Assembly (NCBI GenBank): GCA_963583905.1
Contig: OY757317.1
Span: 94,156,722-94,220,721, forward strand
Origin: Stenurella melanura
Taxonomy: Eukaryota > Arthropoda > Insecta > Coleoptera > Cerambycidae
Reading direction: 5' to 3'
Length of the DNA stretch: 64,000 nt
The notes under the pieces: model-generated
Seen by the model: only the letters and a program-made list of their open reading frames with translations
The model's database searches: none
Told to the model about the DNA's origin: nothing
Program-made: the position numbers and the translations under genes
Part shown: one piece after another, positions 54,006-64,000 of the stretch
How the letters are laid out: each line of letters opens with the position of its first letter
How positions within the stretch are numbered: position 1 is the stretch's first letter

Positions 54006-54460
54006 ATTTGGAAAAATCCAAGATGGAGTTTCAAAGATGGCGCATAGTCTATTGTCATTTAATACTCGATTCTACCAAAAATTGGCATCCGAGGTCGCAG
54101 ATTACAAATGTGATTCAAAACTTAAAAATTAAAAATGGCGGCGTCAATATCGCGGATAGGTTTTATCATTTATCGTATGATTCGACTTAAAGTCAGTATC
54201 TGCGGATTATCGAGCGAGGTTGCAGTTTACAATTATCTGGTCCAAATTTAACAATTCAAAATGGTTGCGTCAAAATGGCAGATATGAAAATCGGTATCAC
54301 AGATTATAAATTTCAAAATCCCATAAGGAATATGTTTCATTACTATAAGCAAACAAATAATAAATAATTCACTTTTAAACAGATTATAAATATAATAGTC
54401 GAAATTCAAAATGGCGACTTCAGGATGACGAATAGATTTTGTCATTTATAGGGAAGGAAT
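54006..54460 (+). repeat. Degenerate tandem repeat with CAAAATGGCG
   Basis: Units containing AATTCAAAATGGCGnCGTC, GCGGATAG and TTTTGTCATTTAT occur at about 54,020, 54,130, 54,252 and 54,405. A 67-bp insertion interrupts the third interval. Confidence 0.65.
54312..54378. mobile_element. 67-bp Penelope-like tail fragment with 13-bp duplication
   Basis: ACAGATTATAAAT lies on both sides (54,299-54,311 and 54,379-54,391). The insert matches the end of the 49,798-50,077 insertion (AATATGTTTCATTACTATAA, AAGCAAACAAATAATAAATA). Confidence 0.7.
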
Positions 54461-54499
54461 TTTAACGAACAAACACACTATTAGTTTTTGTTTTTCTTT

Positions 54500-54608
54500 T
54501 ATATGTATAGGTTTAGAATGTTTTATGCGACACCTTTTCATTTTGTTATAATTTTTAAATTGTAAAAACATTTCTTTGAAATAAAGATATATATTATTAT
54601 TATTATTA
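54500..54608 (+). repeat. LINE-like 3' end with (ATT)n tail
   Basis: TTGAAATAAAGATATATATT followed by ATTATTATTATTATTA (to 54,608) has the poly(A)-signal plus trinucleotide tail of a non-LTR element. No coding part is attached. Confidence 0.45.
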
Positions 54609-55094
54609 CTATAGTTGAAACAAGAAAATATCTGAATAAACAGAAAACTTTACTCATTGGGCGCCCCACGCTTTACATTATTAACATAATTATTACTATT
54701 ATTTACATTATTTTCCTATTTTTAGTGCATTTCTTAACAGTTTCAGTTTTTGTTCAAACGCATCTCTTTTAATTCGTTTAAATTATTTATTTATTAACAC
54801 ATATGGATATGTAAAAGGCTTACTGCGATTCCTATATATTAAATAATTCGGCTTCTGGATAACTACGATTAATGTGTTGTTTTTGGTGTATAATATCGCT
54901 CAATTAAGTTCGACGTCGTCCTGTTTGCTTGTCGTATAACCAGGCTTAAAGGCTATAAATCAAAAAGTTCTGTAATTTATTAAAAGGTTTGCTCTGTATT
55001 TTTGATATATTTGAGTTCATGTTCCATCGACGAGAAAAATATTTTTAGATTTTTTTATCTTGGTGAGAAGCAACCGAAAGTAGGTAAACAAGAT
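54609..55094. other. No gene recognised
   Basis: AT-rich sequence without a notable pattern. Confidence 0.3.
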
Positions 55095-55430
55095 AACCAA
55101 TATACTCTTCGCAGATTTACTGCACCGTTTGTGTTATTGTTGCACATTCTATAGGATACTCTTCGCAATTTTTTTGTAAATAATATTAGTTTTGGACACT
55201 TGTTCAATTTTAAAACATAAAAAAATAGTTCTCTTCTAAATTGAAACAATTAATAACTTTTTTATTTATTGATCAAAAACAATAAATAGGGTTCTTCCTC
55301 TGGCCAACACTAAGCTACTGGCCAAATTTCAATACAATCGGACAATCCATTTTTAAGCTATCGTGCTTACAAGAAACGTGACGGATGGACGGACAGACAG
55401 ACGGACGGGCGGACGGACGAATTAAGTATG
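55095..55430 (-). mobile_element. Terminal-hairpin family element, 3' half, inverted
   Basis: Inverted copy of 17,810-18,150: ATACTCTTCGCAGATTTACT, TAGGATACTCTTCGCA, TTATCGTGCTTACAAGAAACG-like sequence and a GGACGGACAGACAGACGG tract in the same relative order. The 5' hairpin is absent, so the copy is truncated. Confidence 0.7.
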
Positions 55431-55779
55431 GATATGGTAATAGAGAACTTAAAGTTTAAAAAACATTGTGAATATTTAATCAATAAAATGTCAAAAAAAG
55501 ACAATTTTATGGGAAGGATAGGTGGAAACTTAGCTATGACCACAAAAATTTTACTGCACAAATTAATTAATTGAATATTGCGCGAGCATTCTTTTCAATT
55601 TTAACAAAAACGAAATAAAGTACAAACTAACATTTATTTTATTAAAAAAAATTTAAATTAGTAAATATATTTAATTGAAATATTTATCATTGTGAACATA
55701 CAATGAACTAGTAATTAAATTTTAATTTTAGGTTTATATTATACTATGTATATATACATATTTGTGCTTCTGTATTGTA

Positions 55780-58400
55780 TAGTGATTACACAGCCACACA
55801 CAAAAACGTTCTGTACACCAAACCAAAATATATAGATTTGGTACATCTCTCGAATCTGAAACCGTAGTCCAAAAATGGATCTATCGCATCAATTTTTTTA
55901 AGTCAAAAACATACCATGGAAATAATATAGTAACTGTTAAAGAAGTGTGAAAAATGGTACATGTTTTGTAGTCTAAGAGTAGATATAAATTCGAGCCACA
56001 GTAAGCTATTTCTATACATTAAATCAATTTCCGCCCTTATGAGGACGGGAGGGGGTCGAAAAACTACTCCTAAAACCCTAACGACGCAGGTGAGTGTGAA
56101 TGACATGTACAAAGGCCAAATTTTTGTATCTCTGACACCGGTGCGACAACCAGTCATTACTCTCAAAGGGTTAAGACTCACTTCTATGGAGGGTTAAAAG
56201 TACCCCTCACCGCACAGTGGGGGATTTTGGTACCTACACTTAATTTTGAACGGATTTTGATGCGGTTGGGCTTAAAATGCTTGAAAAGCTTCACTTTTTG
56301 ACGTGCAATTGCCACTTTGTCATAAACTATCACGTACCTTGTCAACCCTTAAAATAAGGAATTTTTCTAAAAAAAAAAATCAAAATCATTTTAAAAATTG
56401 CATTTAAGAAAAAGGTCACTGGGCAATTTCTGGAGGTAAAATAATCATATATATGCAAATTAATTATACACACCCTCTTTGGGGGGAGGGTGTATTTAGG
56501 GGGTGAATTTTGGATGTAATGGATAGTAGGGGCTCAAAATGGACCCAATAAGGTATTTTGGTCTCCTTTCTCCATTTCCGAAGTCCCTTTTTACGTACAA
56601 CCCCTAGAAAATATAATATCAATCCCTAATATAAGGTAAATTTTAAATAAAATCTCAAAGTTTTTTAAAATGTTACTAACATGCAAGAAAAAGGACACTT
56701 GGATTTTATACCATCAGATAAATCTTTCCTGAAGGTAACATAATGACCACCTTTAGTGCTGGATTATGACTTCTTTCGCCCATAGGCAACTATATTATAG
56801 CCCCCCCCCCCCTACTACAAAACATTACATGTTAAAAATGATATTTTAATTTGTGAGTGAGGACAGAACAATAAAAACAAATATTTTGTAAATGAAACAT
56901 CATTTTTACCACTTGTATCATAAATAACTATTATGTACGTTTTCTAGATTTCTTACTGGCGAAACTATTTGTAATATCAGTAAAAAAAAAAAGTTTCAGC
57001 CGACTGACATGATTTTTTTTCGCTCATATTTAAAATCTCGGAGTTTCATGACATCAACTTATTTTAACAAGAAACATGTTTGAATTTTTTTTTAAGATTA
57101 CTATACTTCCACTCCACTATGTGGATGTGGAAGTAATTAAACGCACTAGTTAAGCCATGATTGAAGTGCCGCGTGCAATAACTCGCTGAAAATCTTGAAG
57201 AATCACCGATAAATATTTCTGAATAAAATGTTCATCAAAACAAGAAATAAAAAATATGAGCGTATAGCCGATTATTTAGTTTCGAGATCAAAAATAAAAA
57301 CAAAAAAAAAATGTCATTCTCGAAATTGAAAATCAACCGTCTTTATTTACATGAATTGCCATTACTCGGCCGGATGTGAACAAAAACGATCGCTTTTAGG
57401 CTCAAACGATTCTCTAGGCTCTAGCGCTGCTATATGATTGCAGGAAATGCAGAAAAACATTCAGTGTTTACAGTTATTTTAATGTAAGTAAACACATAGC
57501 CAAAAAATTCCACGTTTTCTGTGTTTCTCAGGAAAAAAGTATCGAAGAAGTTTCAAGTTTCGACAAATGTCGATCTACAGTATTGTTATACTGTGTTTAA
57601 GGATCATTTCTACAAAGTTTCACACAGGTATTCGACCCACTTCTGTGACCAAATCTACCAGACAGAAAAAAAATTATAATAGCTTTTAAGAACATTCTTA
57701 TTTTTTGTTGATAATTTTCAATTATGAAAATTCGTTGATTTTTTTTGTTCGTCGCCGGCGCCCCTAGGATTATATTACCTTATGGATAATCCGGCTCTGA
57801 CCACCTTTAAGACTAGTCTCTAGTCCTGTGTCGGTGGTTGGAACGAATTCACTCCATATTTGTCCTCCCTGCCTAAAACTACAAAAGCCTGAATTTTTTC
57901 CTTGTTTTAAAACTTATTAGATTTCTTTGTAGGTGACGGTGGAGGGTAGTTTTAACCCTTTGAGAGTAATGGCTGGTTGTCGCACCGGTGTCAGATATTT
58001 TGCACTAATAGATACAAAAATTTGGCCTTTGTACGTGTTATTCACACTCACCTGCGTCTTTTGAATATTAGGAGTAGTTTTCACCCCCCATAAGGGCGGG
58101 TTTTGGTTTAATTTATAGAAATAGCTTACTGTGGCTCCAATTTATATTCTCTACTCTAGACTACAAAACATGTACCAGTTTCACACTTCATTATTTCTAT
58201 GATTTTATACACTATTTTCAGGGATGTAAAAAAAATTGACACGATAGATCCTTTCTTGGACTACGGACTCAGATTCAGCGTCGAAAAATGCACCAAATCC
58301 ATATATTTTAGTTTGCTGCACAGGACAACTTTTTTTTTTGTGTGTAGCTGTGTTATCTATGCTGAGATTTATATTGTAGTATTGCATTGTCTTTGTGTCA
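55780..58400. mobile_element. 2.6-kb element with about 430-bp TIRs
   Basis: 55,786-56,210 and 57,930-58,370 are imperfect inverted copies. Shared landmarks are ACACAGCCACACACAAAAA, ATATATAGATTTGGT, GTAGTCCAAAAATGGATCTA, GCCACAGTAAGCTATTTCTA, CGCAGGTGAGTGTGAAT and GACACCGGTGCGACAACC. The short open frames inside the arms (55,903-56,197 and 58,199-58,414) are products of the repeats. The body has no recognisable gene and is occupied largely by a nested hAT MITE. Exact termini and duplication are not resolved. Confidence 0.75.
56754..57799. mobile_element. 1,046-bp non-autonomous hAT element, 8-bp duplication
   Basis: ACCACCTT flanks it at 56,746-56,753 and 57,800-57,807. The ends are TAGTGCTGGATTATG and, inverted, CAGAGCCGGATTATCC, the CAGnGCCGGATTA type of hAT TIR (first base C to T on the left). 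It contains a poly-C run, an AT-rich body and a copy of the CTTCCACTCCACTATGTGGA hairpin (57,106-57,133). No transposase. Confidence 0.85.
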
Positions 58401-59624
58401 GTTTCTTTCAATAATTTTTCAAATTAATTTGTATATTTAGAAGTTGTAAAATACCCTACAAAGAGCAAGGAAACCTTTTTCTTTAATTCAACCCCTTTTA
58501 AAGAGCGGCCAATAAAAATTACGAATGAAACAGTGAAATATTTTTGTTCAGCCTGTATCTATGTTTGCCGATAACCAAGTTTGAGTAAGTTAACAGCACA
58601 CCATCATGATGTTAGTATTTTCATTAGGACAGCACTATGCAATACAAGCACACCACCAATTCACATAAAAAGTATCCATTACAATAAACTTCGTGTTCCT
58701 AGTAACGTCGTAATTTCTGTAAATTTTTATTTTTAATGGTGGCGTTGTTCTAAATACGTTTCACCCCCAGCCACCCCTTGAGCCGCCCTACATGCAGTAG
58801 AGGGTACATTGAACTCACTGCAGCTTGTCCTAGTTGAAAACACGGTCGATAGCACACCCCACTGTCACAGGCGCAACGAAAGTTTTTAGGGAAATATTAA
58901 AAAAATATCAAAGATCAGGTTAAATAGATATCGACATAAGTTTTATACAATCTGTCGTTCTTTATAGGATTTTTATTAAAAATAAAATGGAAATTTTTTA
59001 TTTATTAATTTACAATTTTTGCGTTCTATCAAAACCTGCATTCTGGTTACGCTAGAAATTAAAAAATTCTAAAATTACTAAACAGGCTAATGCTACTTAT
59101 AGTACGGCAGCCCGTGACCAAAATCAACTGTTATCACCTAATGCTAATTTCGATCACCGGGTTGTAGTTTATTACAATACAAAACCGATTCTCCTCTGAA
59201 AAAAACTCCCATAACGCTGCAGCAGCCGGGAAAACGATTTTCAGTCCGTTAAAAAAAAGACGTTATTTTTTTATCCCCTAATGTCCGTTCTCGATGAATT
59301 CTTGTTATAGATGTCGAAAAAAAAAAGGGTCAATACAGAACGGAAATTTTATATATTGCATAATTTCAGTAATAAAAATCAAAATTGTATAAGAAAATGT
59401 TATAAAAAAGTTTCTCCATAATGGCTGAAACCTTTTTTAAATTGTAAAATATGGTTCAAATATCGGGAAAAGTGAACGGACAGCTTCACAAAATGCAGTG
59501 CGCTCCCATGTTGACGCGGTGGTGCGCGTCCAATAGAGATGCTATATATACTAAATCCATCTCGACGCTATGGCGCATAGCACAGACGTAAACATATTGA
59601 TATCAGGATTCACCACCACTGCGC
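58401..59624. other. No gene recognised
   Basis: Includes a GC-richer block at 58,760-58,870 and AT-rich remainder; no motifs. Confidence 0.35.
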
Positions 59625-59634
59625 TGGTATCTCA

Positions 59635-61430
59635 CATGGTAGAAACATATACAGGTATGCTGTTGCGCAGCTTTCGCAGTAACCAATCATATGCTTTGGA
59701 ACCAACGGGAACCATATTGATAATCGGACCAATAGCGTTTCGTGCGCATATTTCAAATAATGTAGTGTATTCTTTTGTACAAAAGGAGATGATTCCACAT
59801 ACAATTTAAAAACAGATGCCTCATTTTGGAAATAAGGTTAAAATTTGACGAAATATTACTCATTTGGAAAAATTTTAGAATGGTTTTGAATAATAATGTA
59901 AGATTGTACATACATACATTTCAACATTGATGTAACAAATTTTCATTGTAATTTTAGTGTTTTTTTACTATCGTGTAGTTATGGATATGAAAGACATTCT
60001 TTGTAAAAAATATGGTAAAAAGGTACTTCTTTGATGCAGTATATAGGTATATATTTTATATGATATAGTTCGGCGATTTAAAGAGTTTAAGCTATCAATA
60101 CTAAAAAAATTAACGTATAGGTATATATAGTTCTATATAATCAATATTTATCAAAGGGTTCATGAATACTATATGAGTTTTTAGTATGATTTTATGATAA
60201 ATGTCAATTTTTTAATTTAAAGAATATATTATATGTAATATATATATAAGTTATTTGTACAACAATATTAATCTTTTTAGTTACAAATGCTATCGTCATA
60301 GTAAATTTTAACCAATATTTACGAAAAATACATACACCACTTCTAACTGTATTGACACCTTGTGAGGGTATACCGGACAGTCACACAAGAAATCATACAC
60401 TCGTCTTATTTTATACTTTTATTCTACAACAAAATAAACATATATACTATACGTAATAAATAAAATAAGTATTATACTGAGACTTTTTACAACATATAGA
60501 GTATCTTGACAAGAGATGTAAGCCTCATTAATCAAATTTTACAGAATAAAATCTAAATACTCCCACAGTTTTAGATATCCTAGATTTATGTATCCTACTG
60601 CATATTAACTTTTCCTTGAAATTAAACGATATGCATGAATATGTTTACTTGTTCTTACTTTTTGCTTTGTACGTTATATCTTGGAGAATGATTCTTGCCA
60701 AATGTTCTATAGGTACTGCATGAGGCAGAAGGAGAATAGTTTTCAACATTTTTGAGATACCTACTCTGGAGTTGCTTTAAAATGTGCCCTCTTAAAATGC
60801 ACTGAACAAATGCGAATTGTAAAAAAAAAAACAATTTTTATTTCTGACCACATTTGTGTTAAATAACAAATGCAAACTTTTATATCGTAATAGGTACATC
60901 TTTTACTAATACATATTTTGTAATTGTAAATAAGCCAATGTATTAAATAATTATTGATTTTATTTGTAATTACCGTTTTTGAAATGATCAGGTTTTACTG
61001 GACAAATTTCTAACCATTTTCTCGATATTCTTCATTTTTTGGGAACCGAAAGAATATTACATTTCTTTCAGTTGAAGTTCCACTCCTATTTTTGCAACTG
61101 TTTATACTGCACCCAACCATGTCTTAAGTTTATTATAAATAATCGTTTCTTTTTTAACCTCAAAAATATCACACCATAGAGAAACCAAACACAAAAATAA
61201 TATTCAAAGTTACGCACCCCAACACGGCTACTTTTTCACCTGGTTGCAGGGGTACAATGTTGAGGGATAATATTATAAAAACTTGAAATATGTGTAATAT
61301 CAATATCACAGAATATCAGGATTCTCTGTCAATATACTGTGATATATCCAATATGGTTCCCGTTGGTTCCAGCGCAGAAAAGTCAAATTCTGGTAGCCCG
61401 AACGAGCATACCTTATATATGTTTCTACTA
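59635..61430. mobile_element. 1,796-bp element with 10-bp duplication
   Basis: TGGTATCTCA at 59,625-59,634 and 61,431-61,440 directly abuts inverted ends (CATGGTAGAAACATATA; TATATATGTTTCTACTA). Further in, GGAACCAACGGGAACCATAT (about 59,700) returns inverted as ATGGTTCCCGTTGGTTCC (about 61,353), giving TIRs of roughly 85-95 bp. A 9-10-bp duplication points towards Mutator-like elements. The AT-rich body has no gene. Confidence 0.8.
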
Positions 61431-61440
61431 TGGTATCTCA

Positions 61441-63103
61441 GGCAATATGGCCGCTAAGTTGGCCATTTATTTGCAAAACGCAGTGTTAATGAATGGTTAT
61501 TCGTGTTTTTTTTTTTTTTTCTAAAATGAAATACGCAAATTTATTAGTAAAATAGCTATAAAGCTCGATAAAATTATGAGCTACGTGCAGTGCAATTCTA
61601 TGTCCCGAAACATAAGAGAAAGACAGCAATTAATAGATTTCATATATGTTGATATTGTGATATATAGTGATATAGTGGTGCGTCCGGGGGTACTAAAATT
61701 ACTGGCATTCGATTAAGCACCCAAAAAAACATAGGGAGCGAAGTTTTACGCAGCTGTATCAACATGTGACACTTGGCGCTCTTGTTACTGAATTACGACG
61801 GAAAATTATTTTTTTCAACATGCCAAGTTGAAAATTGTCCGTTCATATTTTTCATACATGTTTTTTTGAACAGCATTTTGATTAGAGATCGGACATTAGG
61901 GAGTATTAGCCTAAAAAAATACGCAGAATTGAAATGCAAGTACTATGGATATGCAACGATTAAAACGTCCGTTTTTACATTTTTGTCGTAGAAAAACTTC
62001 AGAAATAGACGAGAATTGTCGGAACGGACATTTGGCGATGACAACGAATTTCCACCTGGTCCCAGTTTTCAGTATTTAACCCCTTATATCTTTACGCAGC
62101 ACAAAATGCATATTTATGAATACTACGAAACAGTAAACGGACATTAGGTGATCACACTGATTACTCAGATGACCCCTTATTTTTTACATGTTGAAGGATA
62201 AATTTTAACCCTTCGCGACGCTAAAAATCCCTGTCGCTCTGAACTTTTTTTATCCTTGTTCAAAGAAATGAGCATTGGCGCGGGAATTTCCCATTAGGCG
62301 ATAAGTCGAAAATTTTGGTTACGGGTTGCCGTACTATTATTATCTGAATATTTCGTCAGTCACACATTTGACAGCTAATTGCAAAACTTCATTTTTATGC
62401 AAAATTTTTAAACGTTTGTCTTTTTTAGTAGTAGTGCAGTGCAATTAGTCATTAAAAATGAAAAATGACGGAACCCATGAATGGATTGTAATGATTTTTT
62501 TTGCATTGAGTATCTAATACTGAGTACAAATTCCTCCTTTTAAAAATTGCCGCTTTACTTGAGGGTGGTCCCCCCCCCCCTAGAGGGGGAGAGAAATATG
62601 TGGTTAACACTTTTTCATAAATATTTATATTTTCCAAGTTAAAACGATTTGTAGATTACGATTTTGGCTTTAAAAGATTGATACTTTGAGACAATTTTTC
62701 GTAAATAACTCAAAAGTCTTACATTTATGGAAAAAGTGGTATGGTACAAAAAATAAGATGGATGGGTTATATTTGAAATAACATGGAAGGGAGTTATAGA
62801 GTAAGTGGAATCCAGACAGCAGGCTTAGAGGGTTGATTAAACCCTCCCGAGGGGTGGAAAATCATTTTCTTTTCAAATAATTCGGTTCAAACGCGTATCC
62901 CTCCCGTTTTCTGGGTCGCTGATCGCGAGAAAAATATTCATATGTAGCTCCAACCCCTCCTCATCCCTCAAACGGGCAGAAACCACCCCGAACTCACCAG
63001 AAAACATGCTATCCAGGATTCTTCGGCATATGATCGTTACTACTGTGCATATCCCTTCAGTTTTCACGGAGGAGACGGTGGTAGTGACCTTGGGGGGGGG
63101 GGG
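61441..63103. other. No gene recognised
   Basis: Short low-complexity runs (GATATATAGTGATATAG at about 61,660; poly-C at about 62,570). The apparent frames at 61,773-61,991 and 62,873-63,067 have no motif. Confidence 0.35.
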
Positions 63104-64000
63104 TTATTATTATTATTATCGCGCGAGCAGATCTGTGGAATCCGCAGCACTCAGGCCTGTCGGCCCATTGTGCATTCGCGTCATGTGGGATCTTTTAGAA
63201 GAGACCAGTGCTCTCCACAAAGGATAGCAGTCTATTCCATGGTTGATCCCGTAATTCCTCCGGCTGTAAAAATTGCCTTTGGAGATGCCTATACCTTAAC
63301 GCACCCAAGGGTGCGCAATTGCATAGGATATGAGTGGTGGTTTCATCCTCCACTCCACACATCCTACAAATAGGGCTGTCTTTCAACCCCATTGTGTGAA
63401 GATGTTTGTTCAGAGGACAGTGTCCTGTTAACAAGCCTACTATCCGTCTCATTTTTTCACTATCGAGCCCAAGCAGCCACTTAATGGTTGAGTCAGTCGA
63501 GGGCCCCTTTATATGGAGCCTCGACTGCCTCATTCCAGGGGCCTGAGTCCAATAGTTGCTGAACCTTGCAGTGGCCCAGTCTCGTAACTCTGATTGAATC
63601 AGACTTCTTGGCAAACCGAAGGCTGGCTCAGGGCCAGGGAATGGAGTTATTGCTCCTTCTCCCGCCAATCGGTCTGCTTCTTCGTTGCCCTCCACACCTC
63701 TTTGACCGGGCACCCATATAAGTTTGACAGAGTTGTGTTCGCACAGTTCTGTCAAAATATTCCGACAGTTTAAAACTAGTCTTGAGGTCACTTTGTTTGA
63801 CACAAGAGCCCTCAAGGCTGCTTGGCTGTCGCTACATATATAAATATGTTTGTTGGCGATACCTCTCCTGATATTCTCGCTTGCACACACCAATATGGCA
63901 TATACTTCTGCTTGGAATACACTTAGGATACCTTCCAAGTGGCACCAATATACGAGCCCTTGGTTTGCAGCCGTGTATGCCAGCACCAGTTCCCTCCTGA
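63104..64000 (-). pseudogene. LINE 3' end: RNase H domain and CCHC finger (partial)
   Basis: The minus-strand frame is open from the window edge to TAA at 63,197-63,195. RNase H: VFQAEVYAILV (Glu), YICSDSQAALRALVS (Asp), LIWVPGQRGVEGNEEADRLA (His position is Gln, last Asp present), about residues 25-110. Then a C-terminal segment with ICRMCGVEDETTTHILCNC, a CCHC-type finger. This is the end of ORF2 in RNase H-bearing non-LTR elements (I/R1/jockey-like). An (ATA)n tail follows at 63,119-63,104. Reading further upstream, GTGAGIHGCKPRARI...PLGRYP is in another frame; one extra base near 63,924 separates it from SVFQAEV, so the copy is frameshifted. The start of the gene lies outside the window. 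Confidence 0.85.

Noticed and set aside
55903..56197. Overlapping open frames, with a counterpart near 58 kb
   Set aside because: They are within the 430-bp inverted arms of the 55.8-58.4 kb element.
1..64000. CRISPR arrays, operons, rRNA genes and bacterial features
   Set aside because: Nothing of this kind is present; the sequence is clearly from a eukaryotic nuclear genome.

Overview
This window looks like intergenic DNA from a large, repeat-rich, AT-rich arthropod genome, most likely an insect. I base this on the mix of element types (hAT, Tc1/mariner, Penelope-like, jockey/CR1-type and RNase H-bearing LINEs, THAP-domain fragments, many MITEs), a 53-bp intron, and the insect-type promoter grammar of an LTR. 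I cannot name the species; Hemiptera and Coleoptera are both plausible. I found no complete conventional host gene, no rRNA and no functional tRNA. Nearly every recognisable coding stretch belongs to a decayed mobile element. The few candidate host exons (a TATA promoter with first exon near 25.6 kb, a 39-codon signal-peptide ORF at 45.5 kb) are weak.

Layout, left to right. 0-1.45 kb holds the 3' two thirds of a decayed hAT-type element with its 3' terminal inverted repeat (TIR). 3.9-4.9 kb holds a member of an unfamiliar family bounded by hairpins at both ends. 7.03-15.57 kb is a second copy of the same hAT element, opened by a 6,848-bp transposon with TTA target duplications and about 450-bp TIRs. 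That transposon contains a 3,171-bp element with AATATT subterminal repeats, which in turn contains a 568-bp CAGGGT-ended MITE: four nested levels. Removing the 6,848-bp element and one TTA rejoins the hAT reading frame exactly. 18.4-20.95 kb is a 2.5-kb element with roughly 500-bp imperfect TIRs and one decayed spliced gene of a widespread but unnamed transposon-associated family. 21.7-23.2 and 23.5-26.25 kb are further elements with subterminal repeats. 27.4 kb is a Penelope-like 3' end, followed by a tandem repeat and two MITEs.

34.1-34.3 kb carries an inverted pair of hammerhead ribozymes, one with an apparently complete core. 36.8-38.5 kb has a transposon gene start, a tRNA-derived SINE split by an insertion with a 10-bp duplication, and a THAP-domain exon. 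39.7-40.9 kb is a mariner-like transposase split by a MITE that also occurs at 44.05 kb. 46.9-47.8 and 49.26-49.7 kb are LINE reverse transcriptase remnants. 49.7-50.7 kb is a third hAT-like remnant that carries two insertions, each with clean target duplications. 51.8-53.3 kb contains a Penelope-like 3' end, a MITE and a probable solo LTR. 55.8-58.4 kb is a long-TIR element containing a hAT MITE with an 8-bp duplication. 59.6-61.4 kb is an element with a 10-bp duplication. The window ends in the RNase H and zinc-knuckle end of a LINE on the minus strand.

The main value of the window is as a stratified transposon record. Several empty-site comparisons can be made inside it, and they define element ends and target duplications for families I cannot name.
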